A stretch of DNA of 64,000 bases from Bacteroidales bacterium 6E (GTDB lineage Bacteria; Bacteroidota; Bacteroidia; Bacteroidales; Prolixibacteraceae). The translations under genes and the position numbers were made by a program. Position 1 is the stretch's first letter. The number at the start of each line of letters is the position of its first letter. The DNA is taken from contig DF970690.1 of the NCBI GenBank assembly GCA_001270045.2, positions 637,944 to 701,943 on the forward strand, given 5' to 3'. Shown here in pieces: positions 25,452 through 34,031 of the stretch. The notes beneath the pieces are model-generated. The model was not told the origin of the DNA. It saw only the letters and a list, made by a program, of their open reading frames with translations, and made no database searches.

Positions 25452-25486
25452 TGCAGGTTCAAAAATGATGGCCTGCATTTTTTTTG
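25452..25486 (+). terminator. Terminator after the coiled-coil gene
   Basis: TGCAGG (25452-25457) pairs with CCTGCA (25472-25477), with additional CA/TG pairing inside the loop, and eight T follow at 25478-25485. The stem is short, but the T-run and the position 19 bases after the stop codon support it. Confidence 0.6.
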
Positions 25487-25525
25487 CTTTCTTTTTCAAA
25501 ATCACTTATTGAATCGGTACTTCCA

Positions 25526-26287
25526 ATGAAAAAAATCGGACTGGCATTGGGTGGCGGCGCCGTTTTGGGGGCCGCCCACATTGGCGTTTTAAGGGCCCTG
25601 GAGGAAAGGGATGTCGAAGTTGGCTATTTGGCCGGCACCAGCATCGGGGCTTTTGTAGGGGCTTTGTATGCTTTTGGAAACACCTCCAAAGAGATTGAGG
25701 AAATCGCCCTCGGCCTGAACTGGATGGACATATCGGGAATAGCCATTTTTGAAAGCGGTTTGTTGTCCAATTCGAAACTCGGTGATCTCCTCGACAAAAG
25801 CCTGGGGGAAAAGAAGATCGAAGAGGCCAAGATACCGCTGGCCGTTATTGCCACCGACGTCAGCACGGGTGAAAAGGTCATCCTCGACAAGGGACCCGTG
25901 GCAAAAGCCGTTATGGCAAGTACCTGTATTCCCGGAATCTTTGGTCCGGTAAAATGGGACGAAAGACTATTGGTTGACGGCGGGATCGTGGAGAATATTC
26001 CCATCGACACCGTGAAAAAAATGGAGGCCGACTATGTCATCGGGGTCGACCTGAACGCCCGGAAAAACTACGATAAGCCCGACAATATCCTGGATGTGAT
26101 CATCAACAGTTTTCACTTTCTCATGAAAGCGGCTGCCAGATTCCAAACCCAGGATGCCGACTTGCTCATCACCCCCGAACTCTCGAAATTTAACATGGTG
26201 AGCACCGACCAGATCAGGGACCTGATTGAACAGGGCTACAATGACGCCAGCGAACAACTGGAAAAGGCCGGCTCGCCGCTAAAGTGA
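25526..26287 (+). CDS. Patatin-like phospholipase (RssA/NTE family)
   Basis: A 253-residue predicted serine lipid hydrolase. It has the family's oxyanion loop LALGGGAVLGAAHIGVL at the start, the nucleophile elbow GTSIG (near residue 40), and the catalytic Asp in LLVDGGIVENIP (near residue 153), so the Ser-Asp dyad is intact. No signal peptide, so it is probably cytoplasmic or peripheral on the inner membrane. I chose ATG 25526 because the glycine-rich loop starts immediately after it. It converges on the sensor kinase gene with only 14 bases between them. Confidence 0.9.
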   Translation: MKKIGLALGGGAVLGAAHIGVLRALEERDVEVGYLAGTSIGAFVGALYAFGNTSKEIEEIALGLNWMDISGIAIFESGLLSNSKLGDLLDKSLGEKKIEEAKIPLAVIATDVSTGEKVILDKGPVAKAVMASTCIPGIFGPVKWDERLLVDGGIVENIPIDTVKKMEADYVIGVDLNARKNYDKPDNILDVIINSFHFLMKAAARFQTQDADLLITPELSKFNMVSTDQIRDLIEQGYNDASEQLEKAGSPLK

Positions 26288-26301
26288 AGTGGTAGTGTCC
26301 A

Positions 26302-28128
26302 TCAGTTTGGGGCTATGACGGGCAGCCAGAACGAGAAGGTGGCCCCTATGCCGGGTTCTCCGGTGGCATCGACATAGCCGCCGTGCCTGACCACAATACG
26401 CTTGACGTTGGCCAGGCCGATGCCGGTGCCTTCAAATTCATTCACGGTGTGCAATCTCTGGAAAACCCCGAAGAGCTTGTCTTTATATTTCGGGTCGAAG
26501 CCCGCACCGTTGTCCTCGACCATGTATTTTACCATGTTCCCTTCATGAATGGAAGAAATGCGGATTACCGGTGCCTCTTTTTTGGAAGAAAACTTGATGG
26601 CATTCGTGATCAGGTTGATCCATACCTGCCTGATCAGTGAGGGGTCGCAGTAGGCCGGGCCCAGCGCTCCGACCTGGATGTCGGCAGGGGTTGGGCCTTC
26701 GGTCATCAATATCTCCTTGAGGACCAGTTTTACTGTTTCGTCCATGTCGGTGTGCATCATCTGCATCTCCTTGCGGGCAAGCCTCGAAAAGGCGAGCAGG
26801 TCGTCTATAAGTTGTCCCATCCGCTTGGCATTGTCGGTGATGATGCTCACCAGCCGTTGCTCTTCTTCCCCCATTTTGTTGCCATGCTCCGCCATCAGGA
26901 TATTCGAGAACCCGATGATGCCCCGGATGGGTGCCCGCAGGTCGTGCGACACCGAATAGCTGAAGGCTTCGAGCTCCCTGTTGGCGGCCACCAGCTGTCC
27001 GGTCCGTTCCTCGATCCTGGCTTCTAGCTGGTTGTTCAAGACCTCCAGCTGGTTTTGGGCGATCTTCTGGTCTTCCACCAGGCTGAGTAGCACCTTGCGT
27101 GAGGCTTCGGTGGCCTCCAGCAACTTTTTGATCTCTTCCTTCGATTCGAGGATCTCGGTTTCGGCCAGTTTTCGCTGGGTCACGTCACGGTTGCTGGCTC
27201 TGGCCCCCAGGTACTCGCCTTTTTTTCCGAAAATGGGCGTGCAAGAGTGGTTGATCCAAACCATGGTGCCGTCTTTCCGGATGATCCTGAAATCGACCAG
27301 GTCTTTGTGCATATGTGCCACCTCATGCTGGTGGTCACGGTATATGTATTGGTCATCGGGATGCACGATTCTTTCCAGGAGTGTCGGGTCGGCCGTGAAT
27401 TCATCGCAGGTATAGCCCGTGATCTCGTAACACGATTTGGAGCAGTAGTTGATCTTGCCGTCCGGACTCAGCCAGTAATCCCAGTTGGTGTTGTAGTCGG
27501 CTACGATGTTGAAAGTCTCCTCATTCTTCCGCAGGGTGGCGATGATGTTCTCGCGCTGTAGCCTGATGACGATGAGGTTGCCGATCAGACCGCTGATCAA
27601 GGGATAGATGACCAGTACAGGCAACAGTGGATCGAGAAAATTGTCAACGTCGAATCTCTTAAACGAAAAATACAGGATGATCACCATCAATCCATGGATG
27701 ATCAATCCCAGGAGGTAGAAATCGATGAACGAATAGTTGATCAGCTCTTTGCGCGAAAACCTTCGCCACAGGAGTCCGGCCATCCCCGACATGAAAATGA
27801 CGATGATGCCCGTGAATGCACCTGATCCTCCCTGGGTGTAGCGGAATATGGATGTCATGACCATGGCTACGAACGTCGGCACTGGTCCCCACACCGCCCC
27901 GGAAATCCCCAGTACGATCGAGCGGGAGTCGATGATAAAGCCCTTTTCGAGGGGCATGTTCATCTGCATGATAAACATTCCGATCAGACCGATGCCTATG
28001 CCGTTCACGATTTGCAGTGCCCGCCGGTTCCTGATCTTGATGTACGACCTGAAAAAGTCGAACAGGTAGACCAGGGTGAGCAGCAGTGCCGTATTGTTGA
28101 GCAGGTAAAGATATGCGTATACGTCCAT
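26302..28128 (-). CDS. LytS-type membrane sensor histidine kinase with PAS domain
   Basis: 608 residues. The N-terminal 190 residues hold five or six membrane spans of the 5TM-LYT type (AVWGPVPTFVAMVMTSIFRY is characteristic). A PAS/PAC unit follows at about 205-330 (YNTNWDYWLSPDGKINYC, VHPDDQYIYRDH). After a short coiled coil comes HisKA with SYSVSHDLRAPIRGI, where His is the phosphorylation site (near residue 394), and HATPase_c with LITNAIKFSS, DNGAGFD and GTGIGLANVKRIV. No receiver domain is attached and no response regulator is adjacent. It lies 17 bases after the PAS protein gene, so the two share a transcript. Confidence 0.93.
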   Translation of the reverse strand: MDVYAYLYLLNNTALLLTLVYLFDFFRSYIKIRNRRALQIVNGIGIGLIGMFIMQMNMPLEKGFIIDSRSIVLGISGAVWGPVPTFVAMVMTSIFRYTQGGSGAFTGIIVIFMSGMAGLLWRRFSRKELINYSFIDFYLLGLIIHGLMVIILYFSFKRFDVDNFLDPLLPVLVIYPLISGLIGNLIVIRLQRENIIATLRKNEETFNIVADYNTNWDYWLSPDGKINYCSKSCYEITGYTCDEFTADPTLLERIVHPDDQYIYRDHQHEVAHMHKDLVDFRIIRKDGTMVWINHSCTPIFGKKGEYLGARASNRDVTQRKLAETEILESKEEIKKLLEATEASRKVLLSLVEDQKIAQNQLEVLNNQLEARIEERTGQLVAANRELEAFSYSVSHDLRAPIRGIIGFSNILMAEHGNKMGEEEQRLVSIITDNAKRMGQLIDDLLAFSRLARKEMQMMHTDMDETVKLVLKEILMTEGPTPADIQVGALGPAYCDPSLIRQVWINLITNAIKFSSKKEAPVIRISSIHEGNMVKYMVEDNGAGFDPKYKDKLFGVFQRLHTVNEFEGTGIGLANVKRIVVRHGGYVDATGEPGIGATFSFWLPVIAPN

Positions 28129-28145
28129 GGGGTTTCTCTTTCTGT

Positions 28146-29810
28146 TCAGGTGGCGCTTTCATATCTGGGCGGCTTCCCTGAATCCGTTAATAACTGGTTC
28201 ACTTCTTTTTTCAGTTCCAGGATCCTGAACTCCCTGCCAAGCGTGGTGTCATGCCAGCGCTTCAGTTCCTGCAGCTGTTCCTCTATGGTCATCCGGGCCA
28301 TCTTCTGTTCATGGATGTTCCGGCCAATGCAAATCACCTCATGGATATTTCCATGCTCGTCGAGGGTGGCATTGTTGTTCCAGGCAATCCACTGGGGGCC
28401 CTCCGGGCTTTGCATGCGGAGTTCCATGTAGTGGTTGTGCGGCTGGCGGGAGATATCCTTCAGGATGGCTTCAGGATTGACCTTTTCCTCTTCCGGCATG
28501 AATGAAAAGAACGACCTGCCTTCACATTCCGATTCGGGGATTCCCGAAAATTTCTGGAAGGAGGGACTGGTATACAGGATATTTCCGCTGCCATCGAACG
28601 AGACGATCTGGTCCGACTGGTTTTCGATGAGCATGCGGTATTTGGTTTCGCTGTCGGAAATCTGTTTCAGGGACTTCATCCGCTCGGTGATGTCGCGGAT
28701 CACGACGCTCGACATGATGTTCCCCATGCTGGTCTTGAATATGGCCGACGTGAATTCACCCTGGAACCGGGTCTTGTCTTTTCTGATGAAAGTCAGAACG
28801 CCGCTTACCCTGCCCGTTTCCTGTCGCTCTTTAAGGTAGCCCGGCAGCCGGGGATCTTCGGTGTCAAGCACCAGTCCCCTGCCTCCCTCCAGGATCTCCT
28901 CCTCGGTCATGCCCAGCATTTTACACGCTGCCCGGTTGGCCGAAAAGATCCTGCCGTCGGGATCGGTCAGCATCACGGCGTCAATGCTGGAGTCGAGCAG
29001 TAACCGGTATCGTTCCTCGCTTTCACGAAGCCGGTTTTCCAGTTCCACCCTTTCGGTCAAATCCAGCAATATGCAATGGGTCCGGTCAAATTCGCCATTC
29101 GACTGGTATCCGATCCGCCCGTTGAACCTGACGACCATGTGGTTGCCCCATTTGTCGATGATGTTGATATCGGCACTGACTTTCCCGGTATCCTTGAATT
29201 GTTTGAACCTCGTGGGAAAGTAGGCAGCCTCTTCTGGTGGCATCACCGAGCCAAAGCTTTTGCCGACCACCTCGTCGTTGGTAAATCCCAGCGTACGCGT
29301 CCATTCCTCGTTCACGAACAGAAATCTGCCTTCGCTGTCGAGCGACTGATAACCCAGGGGGGCCTTGTCGAAAATCCGGTAGAACTGCTCCACCATTCCC
29401 GGCGAGGGCGCCTTGTTTGTACCAATCGAGGCAATGGCTTCCTTTAATGTGTCCAACAATCTGCCACTGACCTCCACATTCCAGCCGGAGGATGCATCAA
29501 TAAAGCCGTAGGCTCCATGACTCATGCACTCTACGGCATCCGAAATGGTTGCATGCCTTGCAACGATGATTACCAATTTATGGGGCATGGCTGTCTTGGT
29601 TTCGGACAGCCACTCAATCAACTGCTTGTCGGGTAAATCGGTGCATACCAGAAAGATGTCGGGGACGGCTTCCTCTGCTATATCAGCGGGTTTCGGGAGT
29701 TCGCGCAGGTGGGTTTTCTCACACAAAAGGCCGTTTTTTGTAAAAAATTCTTCGGGAATGAGCGATTCCTGAAGATCATGGATGTTTACCAGACTGATTC
29801 TCGGCTGCAT
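28146..29810 (-). CDS. Multi-PAS signalling protein with degenerate receiver-like N-terminus
   Basis: 554 residues, no membrane span. Residues about 1-125 look like a receiver fold that has lost the usual acidic pocket and phospho-acceptor (PDIFLVCTDLPDKQL, VIIVARHATISDAVECMSHG). Three PAS units follow at about 142-260, 268-385 and 391-505 (for example FRYSLLDSSIDAVMLTDPDG-like spacing and KTRFQGEFTSAIF). The protein ends shortly after a conserved helical motif, WHDTTLGREFRILELKKEV, with no kinase or cyclase domain. It is probably a sensory partner for the kinase encoded immediately downstream. A good promoter is at 29886-29914. Confidence 0.85.
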   Translation of the reverse strand: MQPRISLVNIHDLQESLIPEEFFTKNGLLCEKTHLRELPKPADIAEEAVPDIFLVCTDLPDKQLIEWLSETKTAMPHKLVIIVARHATISDAVECMSHGAYGFIDASSGWNVEVSGRLLDTLKEAIASIGTNKAPSPGMVEQFYRIFDKAPLGYQSLDSEGRFLFVNEEWTRTLGFTNDEVVGKSFGSVMPPEEAAYFPTRFKQFKDTGKVSADINIIDKWGNHMVVRFNGRIGYQSNGEFDRTHCILLDLTERVELENRLRESEERYRLLLDSSIDAVMLTDPDGRIFSANRAACKMLGMTEEEILEGGRGLVLDTEDPRLPGYLKERQETGRVSGVLTFIRKDKTRFQGEFTSAIFKTSMGNIMSSVVIRDITERMKSLKQISDSETKYRMLIENQSDQIVSFDGSGNILYTSPSFQKFSGIPESECEGRSFFSFMPEEEKVNPEAILKDISRQPHNHYMELRMQSPEGPQWIAWNNNATLDEHGNIHEVICIGRNIHEQKMARMTIEEQLQELKRWHDTTLGREFRILELKKEVNQLLTDSGKPPRYESAT

Positions 29811-29885
29811 ATATTGAGGGATTTTTCATGTATTTGAATAAATGCAATATAGGTTGGTTTATCGGTTTTAGCGTTCTCTGTTTTC

Positions 29886-29914
29886 CAAATATATGGATAT
29901 TGGGGAGATTCACA
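29886..29914 (-). promoter_or_regulatory. Promoter of the PAS-kinase operon
   Basis: On the minus strand TTG (29914-29912) is followed by 19 bases (with one extra T) and TATATTTG (29893-29886), a perfect -7 box with ideal spacing. The leader to the ATG at 29810 is about 70 bases. The rest of 29811-30064 is AT-rich and holds no gene that I can support. Confidence 0.72.
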
Positions 29915-30064
29915 AGATTTTTTTTTGTTTACTTTTTTGGCAAAAGTTCATGGCGCTGCCATTGGCAAGGCCATGCAAGGCATTCATAAGCAGGTGAATG
30001 CGAAATATTTGTCAAATAATTATTGCCTGTTTTGTACAATGGTGCATAAAGCCGGATATCCTGT

Positions 30065-32173
30065 TTACCTGGCCGGCTCCTCAATGATCAGCACGTCCCA
30101 CGCATTGACCGTCAGCTTGTTGCCTTTCTCCACCATCTTCCCCGTGACCAGTTCGGTCGCGCGGTTGTATGGGTAGGTGATTTCGCGTGGTTCTGATGAG
30201 TAGTTATAGTAGTATCGTATGGTGTTTTTCTCTTCGTTTTTGCCCGATTTGGTGATCAGTGGCCAACGCAGTTGCTGGTCGGGGGTGGTTAGGTTGAGCC
30301 GGTCCATTTCGCGCCTGATGATCCTTTCCTGCAGGGTGTCCGACAGCAGACAGCCCTGGTAGAGCAGGCTTCCCTTGCCATATTGGTTGACGGTGATGGC
30401 AGGGTATTCGCCCAGGTAGGGGTGGTCGTACCACGCCAGGGGCTCGGCCGTGTCGCAAATCAGGTACTCGGCCCAGGTGCTGACCTTGTTGTGCTCTGAC
30501 CCTGCCCCGAAGGGGTCGCCCTTTAACGCCATGGTTCTGAAGTTGCTGAATTCCTGGTAGTGGAACCCGCAGGCTTCCTTCAGCGGACCGGGTGCCATCA
30601 TGGGCCGTACCATCGAGTTCTCGTCGCAGAAGCCGCTCTTGAACTGCATGATCACATGCCCGCCGTTCCTCACGTAGGTGTTGATCTTCTCCAGCAATTC
30701 GTCACTCGCGATGTACAGCGAGGGGATGATCAGGAGGTCGTACTGATCATAGTTGTCATCATCGGGAAACACGAAATCGACCCCGATGTTGTTCCGGTAG
30801 AGGATCCTGTGGAATTGTGCCACCAGCTGGTTCCGGTAGTAGTCGTTGGGGTTGTTCTCCCATGGGGAGCCGCCCTGGTCGAAGGGCATGAAGTTGATAC
30901 CTTCGTTCGAGTCGTGGCTGAACAGGATGGCCACCTTGTTCTCTTTCTTCAGGTTGACCAGCTTTTTGCCGATCTTTTCGAGCTCACCGGCCGTCTTTGT
31001 CACCTCGGCATACGCCCGGTTAGGCTGCAGGTCGTGCGACAAAACCCCTTTCCAGTAGGTTTCCTGTCCGTAGTGGATCGAGTGCCAGTGCCAGTACTCG
31101 ACCATGTTGGCGCCCGACCCGAGGTGGGCATACACGTTCTGGCGCATTTGTCCGGGGTAGGGGGGCTGCTGGCTTCGCGAGTTCCACCCGATGGTCTGGG
31201 CGTTGGTTTCGGTCACCAGGTAGTTGACGCCCTTTTTCACCGACCTGAAATAGTCGCCGGCAAAGGCGATCTCGTCGCCCTTGAGGTCGTCCTGGTACCC
31301 ATGATACACGTTCAGGGCCATCATGTCCATCTCCTTTGCGCTTTCGCGCTGGTCGACCTCCTGCACCGAGGGCATGTAGCACTGCATCACGAACTGGTCG
31401 TCGCGTTTGTATTCACGCACCAGGCGGGTCTGCCATTGCAGGTAATCGGTGACCGCCTGGCGGCTGAATCGTTCCCATTCGAGCTTGTAGGCAGTGTTGG
31501 TGATGCCGTCGCGGGGGGCCAGCTCATCCCAGTCGTTGATGGTCATCCCCCAGTATTGCAGTCCCCACGTCTTGTTGAGTGCCTCCACCGTCCCGAATTT
31601 CTCTTTCAGGTGGTTCCGGAACATCGCCTGGAAGTTGTCGTTGTTGATGTCGCGAGGGGTGGTCTCGTTGTCGACCTGGTACCCTATGATTGCCGGATGT
31701 TTGGCATAGTGCTCCATCATCTTCCGGATGATCCTTTCGGCATAAAAGAGGAAGTCGGGATCGGTGTAGTTCACGTTCTGCCTGATGCCGTAGTATGCCT
31801 TACCCCCTTTCTGGTAGGTCAGCAGGATGTCGGGGTGCTGATGCCACATCCAGGCGGGGATCGAGTAGGTGGGGGTGCCCAGGATCACCTTGATCCCGGC
31901 CTCGTGCATCTTATCGATGATGCGGTCCATCCACGCAAACTCGAAAGTGCCGTTTTGCGGTTCAAACAGGCTCTAGGTCGATTCACCCACCCTCACCACC
32001 GATATGCCGGCCTCTTTCATCATCCGGATGTCCTCGTCGAGCCGGTCGGTGGGCATGTATTCGTGGTAGTAGGCTACGCCATACAATATCTGGTCAAACT
32101 TTTCCGGCTGCCCTTGCAGGGTCAGTGAGCCCAGCATACAAGCTGCCATCCATAACAGGAACCTGGTTTTCAT
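30065..32173 (-). pseudogene. GH42-type beta-galactosidase interrupted by an amber codon
   Basis: Read through, this is a 702-residue exported beta-galactosidase of family GH42: signal peptide ending TLQGQ, LYGVAYYHEYMPTDRLDEDI, the acid/base Glu in YQVDNETTP, the nucleophile Glu in YLVTETNAQ, and a C-terminal trimerisation-like and beta domain. The frame is broken once, by TAG at 31973-31975, where homologues have Trp in VGES-T-W-SLFEP; TGG to TAG is a single base change. Both parts (31976-32173 and 30065-31930) are otherwise intact and in the same frame. A start at the internal ATG 31930 would lack the export signal and first strand. It is a recent nonsense mutation, a sequence error, or a readthrough case. 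Confidence 0.85.
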
Positions 32174-32229
32174 TTTATTGGTTTTTGTTGGTCGGAATAA
32201 AAGGTTGAATTTAACAAAAAAACTTTCAA

Positions 32230-32296
32230 GGATGACATCTTTTCGTTGACAGACTCATCGGAAAAGATGTCATCCTCTAGCCCCGCATCACGCATC
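32230..32296 (+). repeat. Intergenic hairpin repeat, copy 1 (upstream of the peroxiredoxin)
   Basis: GGATGACATCTTTTC (32230-32244) and its perfect 15-base inverse (32261-32275) flank a 16-base loop. CCGCATCACGCATC follows at 32283-32296. The same three elements recur at 33392-33497, 0.2 kb beyond the peroxiredoxin gene. No ORF is involved. Around it, 32174-32528 holds only AT-rich sequence and presumably the peroxiredoxin promoter. Confidence 0.85.
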
Positions 32297-32528
32297 TTTT
32301 TTCCCATTGCCATCCCGAGTGCCCCCGGAGAGTAGCGGAATAATTGTTTTCGAACGAACCATACTCTTGTTTTAAAAATGAACCCCCTGAAAACACTGAG
32401 TTTTCGGGCTGTAAAGTGTTAATTATAAATTAAATAAGGATAAAAATGTATTTATATAATCTATTGTAATGATTGATAAATTGCATTGCCGTAACTTGTC
32501 TATAGTTTCACCTCAAAAATTAAAAAAC

Positions 32529-33263
32529 ATGAAAACAAGAATTGCATTTTTCATCGGTTTGCTGATGATTTCGGGCATTTTAACTGCCCAGGACAATGAC
32601 CACACGATTATTCCCTTAATCGGATCTGATGCACCTGCCTTTACGGCCGAAACGACAAATGGTACCCTTAGTTTTCCGGTCGATTACGGAAGAAAATGGA
32701 AGATCCTTTTCAGCCATCCGCAGGATTTCACCCCAGTTTGCACCACCGAATTACTGGAACTGGCCAGGTTGCAGGAGCGTATGGATGCCCTGGGTATTAA
32801 AGTGGCGGTAATCTCGACCGACACCAAAGAGCGTCACCTAATGTGGCAAAATTCGATGGAAGCGGTTCTTGGTCTTGAAAAACAGCCAACAAAGATCTCT
32901 TTCCCTCTGATCGACGACAGCAATTTCACGGTTTCAAAGATGTATGGCATGTTGCACGAACCGACCAGCACAACCAAAGATGTGCGTGGTGTATTTGTGA
33001 TCAACCCGGATAATAAGGTGGAAGCCACTTTCTTCTACCCTAATACCGTCGGGCGCAATATGGAAGAGATCGTCAGGACAGTGGAAGCCCTCCAGACTGC
33101 AAAATCCACAAAGCTGTTGACTCCCGTGAATTGGGAACCGGGCGGAGACTTACTGGTTCCGCATTTTCCATATACCCAGAAAGAACTGGCCAATAATCCC
33201 GAAATTGTGAAAGACTACTACCCGGTAGGTAACATGTTGTGGTATAAGAAAGGGGCAAATTAA
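32529..33263 (+). CDS. Exported Prx6-type peroxiredoxin
   Basis: A 244-residue peroxidase that reduces hydrogen peroxide or organic peroxides through a peroxidatic Cys. The active-site motif HPQDFTPVCTTEL is present (Cys near residue 74), with the conserved Arg region ISTDTKERH and the Prx6-type C-terminal half ending ELANNPEIVKDYYPVGNMLWY. It is unusual in carrying a signal peptide (residues 1-20, MKTRIAFFIGLLMISGILTA), so it should act outside the cytoplasm. I chose ATG 32529 because the signal starts there; the frame upstream to 32469 is not family-like. It is flanked by hairpin repeats and followed by a terminator. Confidence 0.93.
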   Translation: MKTRIAFFIGLLMISGILTAQDNDHTIIPLIGSDAPAFTAETTNGTLSFPVDYGRKWKILFSHPQDFTPVCTTELLELARLQERMDALGIKVAVISTDTKERHLMWQNSMEAVLGLEKQPTKISFPLIDDSNFTVSKMYGMLHEPTSTTKDVRGVFVINPDNKVEATFFYPNTVGRNMEEIVRTVEALQTAKSTKLLTPVNWEPGGDLLVPHFPYTQKELANNPEIVKDYYPVGNMLWYKKGAN

Positions 33264-33313
33264 ATGCATTAATGGCAGTGGACTGCCACTTTGAATTCAG
33301 AAAACAGAACAGT

Positions 33314-33339
33314 AAAAAGCGGGTCACCCCCGCTTTTTT
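33314..33339 (+). terminator. Terminator of the peroxiredoxin gene
   Basis: AAAAAGCGGG (33314-33323) pairs with CCCGCTTTTT (33329-33338) around a five-base loop and ends in T. It lies 50 bases after the stop codon. It is symmetrical enough to act from the other side too. Confidence 0.88.
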
Positions 33340-33354
33340 GTTTGATGATAATTA

Positions 33355-33370
33355 GCGCGATGAATCGCGC
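33355..33370. repeat. Palindrome GCGCGAT-GA-ATCGCGC
   Basis: A perfect 7-base inverted repeat with a two-base centre, between the peroxiredoxin terminator and repeat copy 2. It has no T-run. It could be a protein-binding palindrome or part of the adjacent repeat element. Confidence 0.55.
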
Positions 33371-33391
33371 CACCACAATTTCCCTCCAAGA

Positions 33392-33497
33392 GGATGACAT
33401 CTTTTCGTTGAGGACCTCTACGAAAGGATGACATCTTTTCGTTGCATCCGTCTTCGTAAAAGATGTCATCCGTTCGTTAGACTCCGCATCACGCATC
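33392..33497 (+). repeat. Intergenic hairpin repeat, copy 2 (downstream of the peroxiredoxin)
   Basis: Two direct copies of GGATGACATCTTTTCGTTG (33392-33410 and 33426-33444) are followed by the inverse AAAAGATGTCATCC (33458-33471) and CCGCATCACGCATCACGCA (from 33484). It is a longer relative of the element at 32230 in the same orientation. The tail overlaps the last codons and stop of the DHFR-family gene on the other strand. Confidence 0.85.
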
Positions 33498-34031
33498 ACG
33501 CACATTTTTCCGATAAACCATTTGCACCAACCCCGTATCAAACGCCTCCACCTTCACCAGCTCGAGGGATTGTTCGGGGCGGCCATCCTTGAAGAGGCGG
33601 GTACCGTTTCCGACAAGGACCGGCACGATGGAAATGATGAATTCGTCGATCAGGTCGTGTTTCAGGAGTTCGTGGATGATTTCGGCGCCGCCGTCGCAGA
33701 AGATGTTTTTGCCGTTTTCGGATTTCAGCCGGTGAACCAATCCGGCCGGGTCGCCGGTGTAAAAGGTGGTGTTTCCCGTGTCGGGCCTTGCGGTCCGCGT
33801 AATCACGTACACCTTCCGTTCACCGTTGTCGTAATGCGATGCACCGATCTCCCTGACCACATAGTCATAGGTTTTCCGACCCAGGATAATGGTGTCGATG
33901 GTGTCCATAAATGCAGCGTAGCCATAGTCTTCCCCCTCTTTCTCGACCGGCTTCAGGAAGCTCAGGTCATCGTCGGGCTTGGCAATGTAACCGTCGAGGC
34001 TGGTGGCTATAAAGAGTGACAGTTTTCGCAT
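33489..34031 (-). CDS. DHFR/RibD C-terminal family reductase
   Basis: A 180-residue NADPH-dependent reductase-like protein of the RibD_C family. It has KLSLFIATSLDGYIA at the start, ILGRKTYDYVV (near 54), VYVITRTAR, IFCDGGAEIIHELL (near 115), and DEFIISIVPVLVGNGTRLF near the end. Such proteins are usually stand-alone and of uncertain substrate; some act on pterin or flavin precursors. I prefer ATG 34031 to 34043, because family members start MRKLSLFIA. Its stop codon lies inside the repeat copy that ends near 33497. Confidence 0.9.
   Translation of the reverse strand: MRKLSLFIATSLDGYIAKPDDDLSFLKPVEKEGEDYGYAAFMDTIDTIILGRKTYDYVVREIGASHYDNGERKVYVITRTARPDTGNTTFYTGDPAGLVHRLKSENGKNIFCDGGAEIIHELLKHDLIDEFIISIVPVLVGNGTRLFKDGRPEQSLELVKVEAFDTGLVQMVYRKNVRDA

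Noticed and set aside
30560-32128. 522-codon open frame opposite the beta-galactosidase
   Set aside because: Valine/histidine-rich composition typical of antisense shadow frames; the minus strand encodes GH42 with both catalytic Glu motifs.
33392-33497. Short CRISPR array from the repeated GGATGACATCTTTTCGTTG
   Set aside because: Only two direct copies plus an inverted one, 15-base spacing, and no cas genes; it fits a hairpin repeat better.
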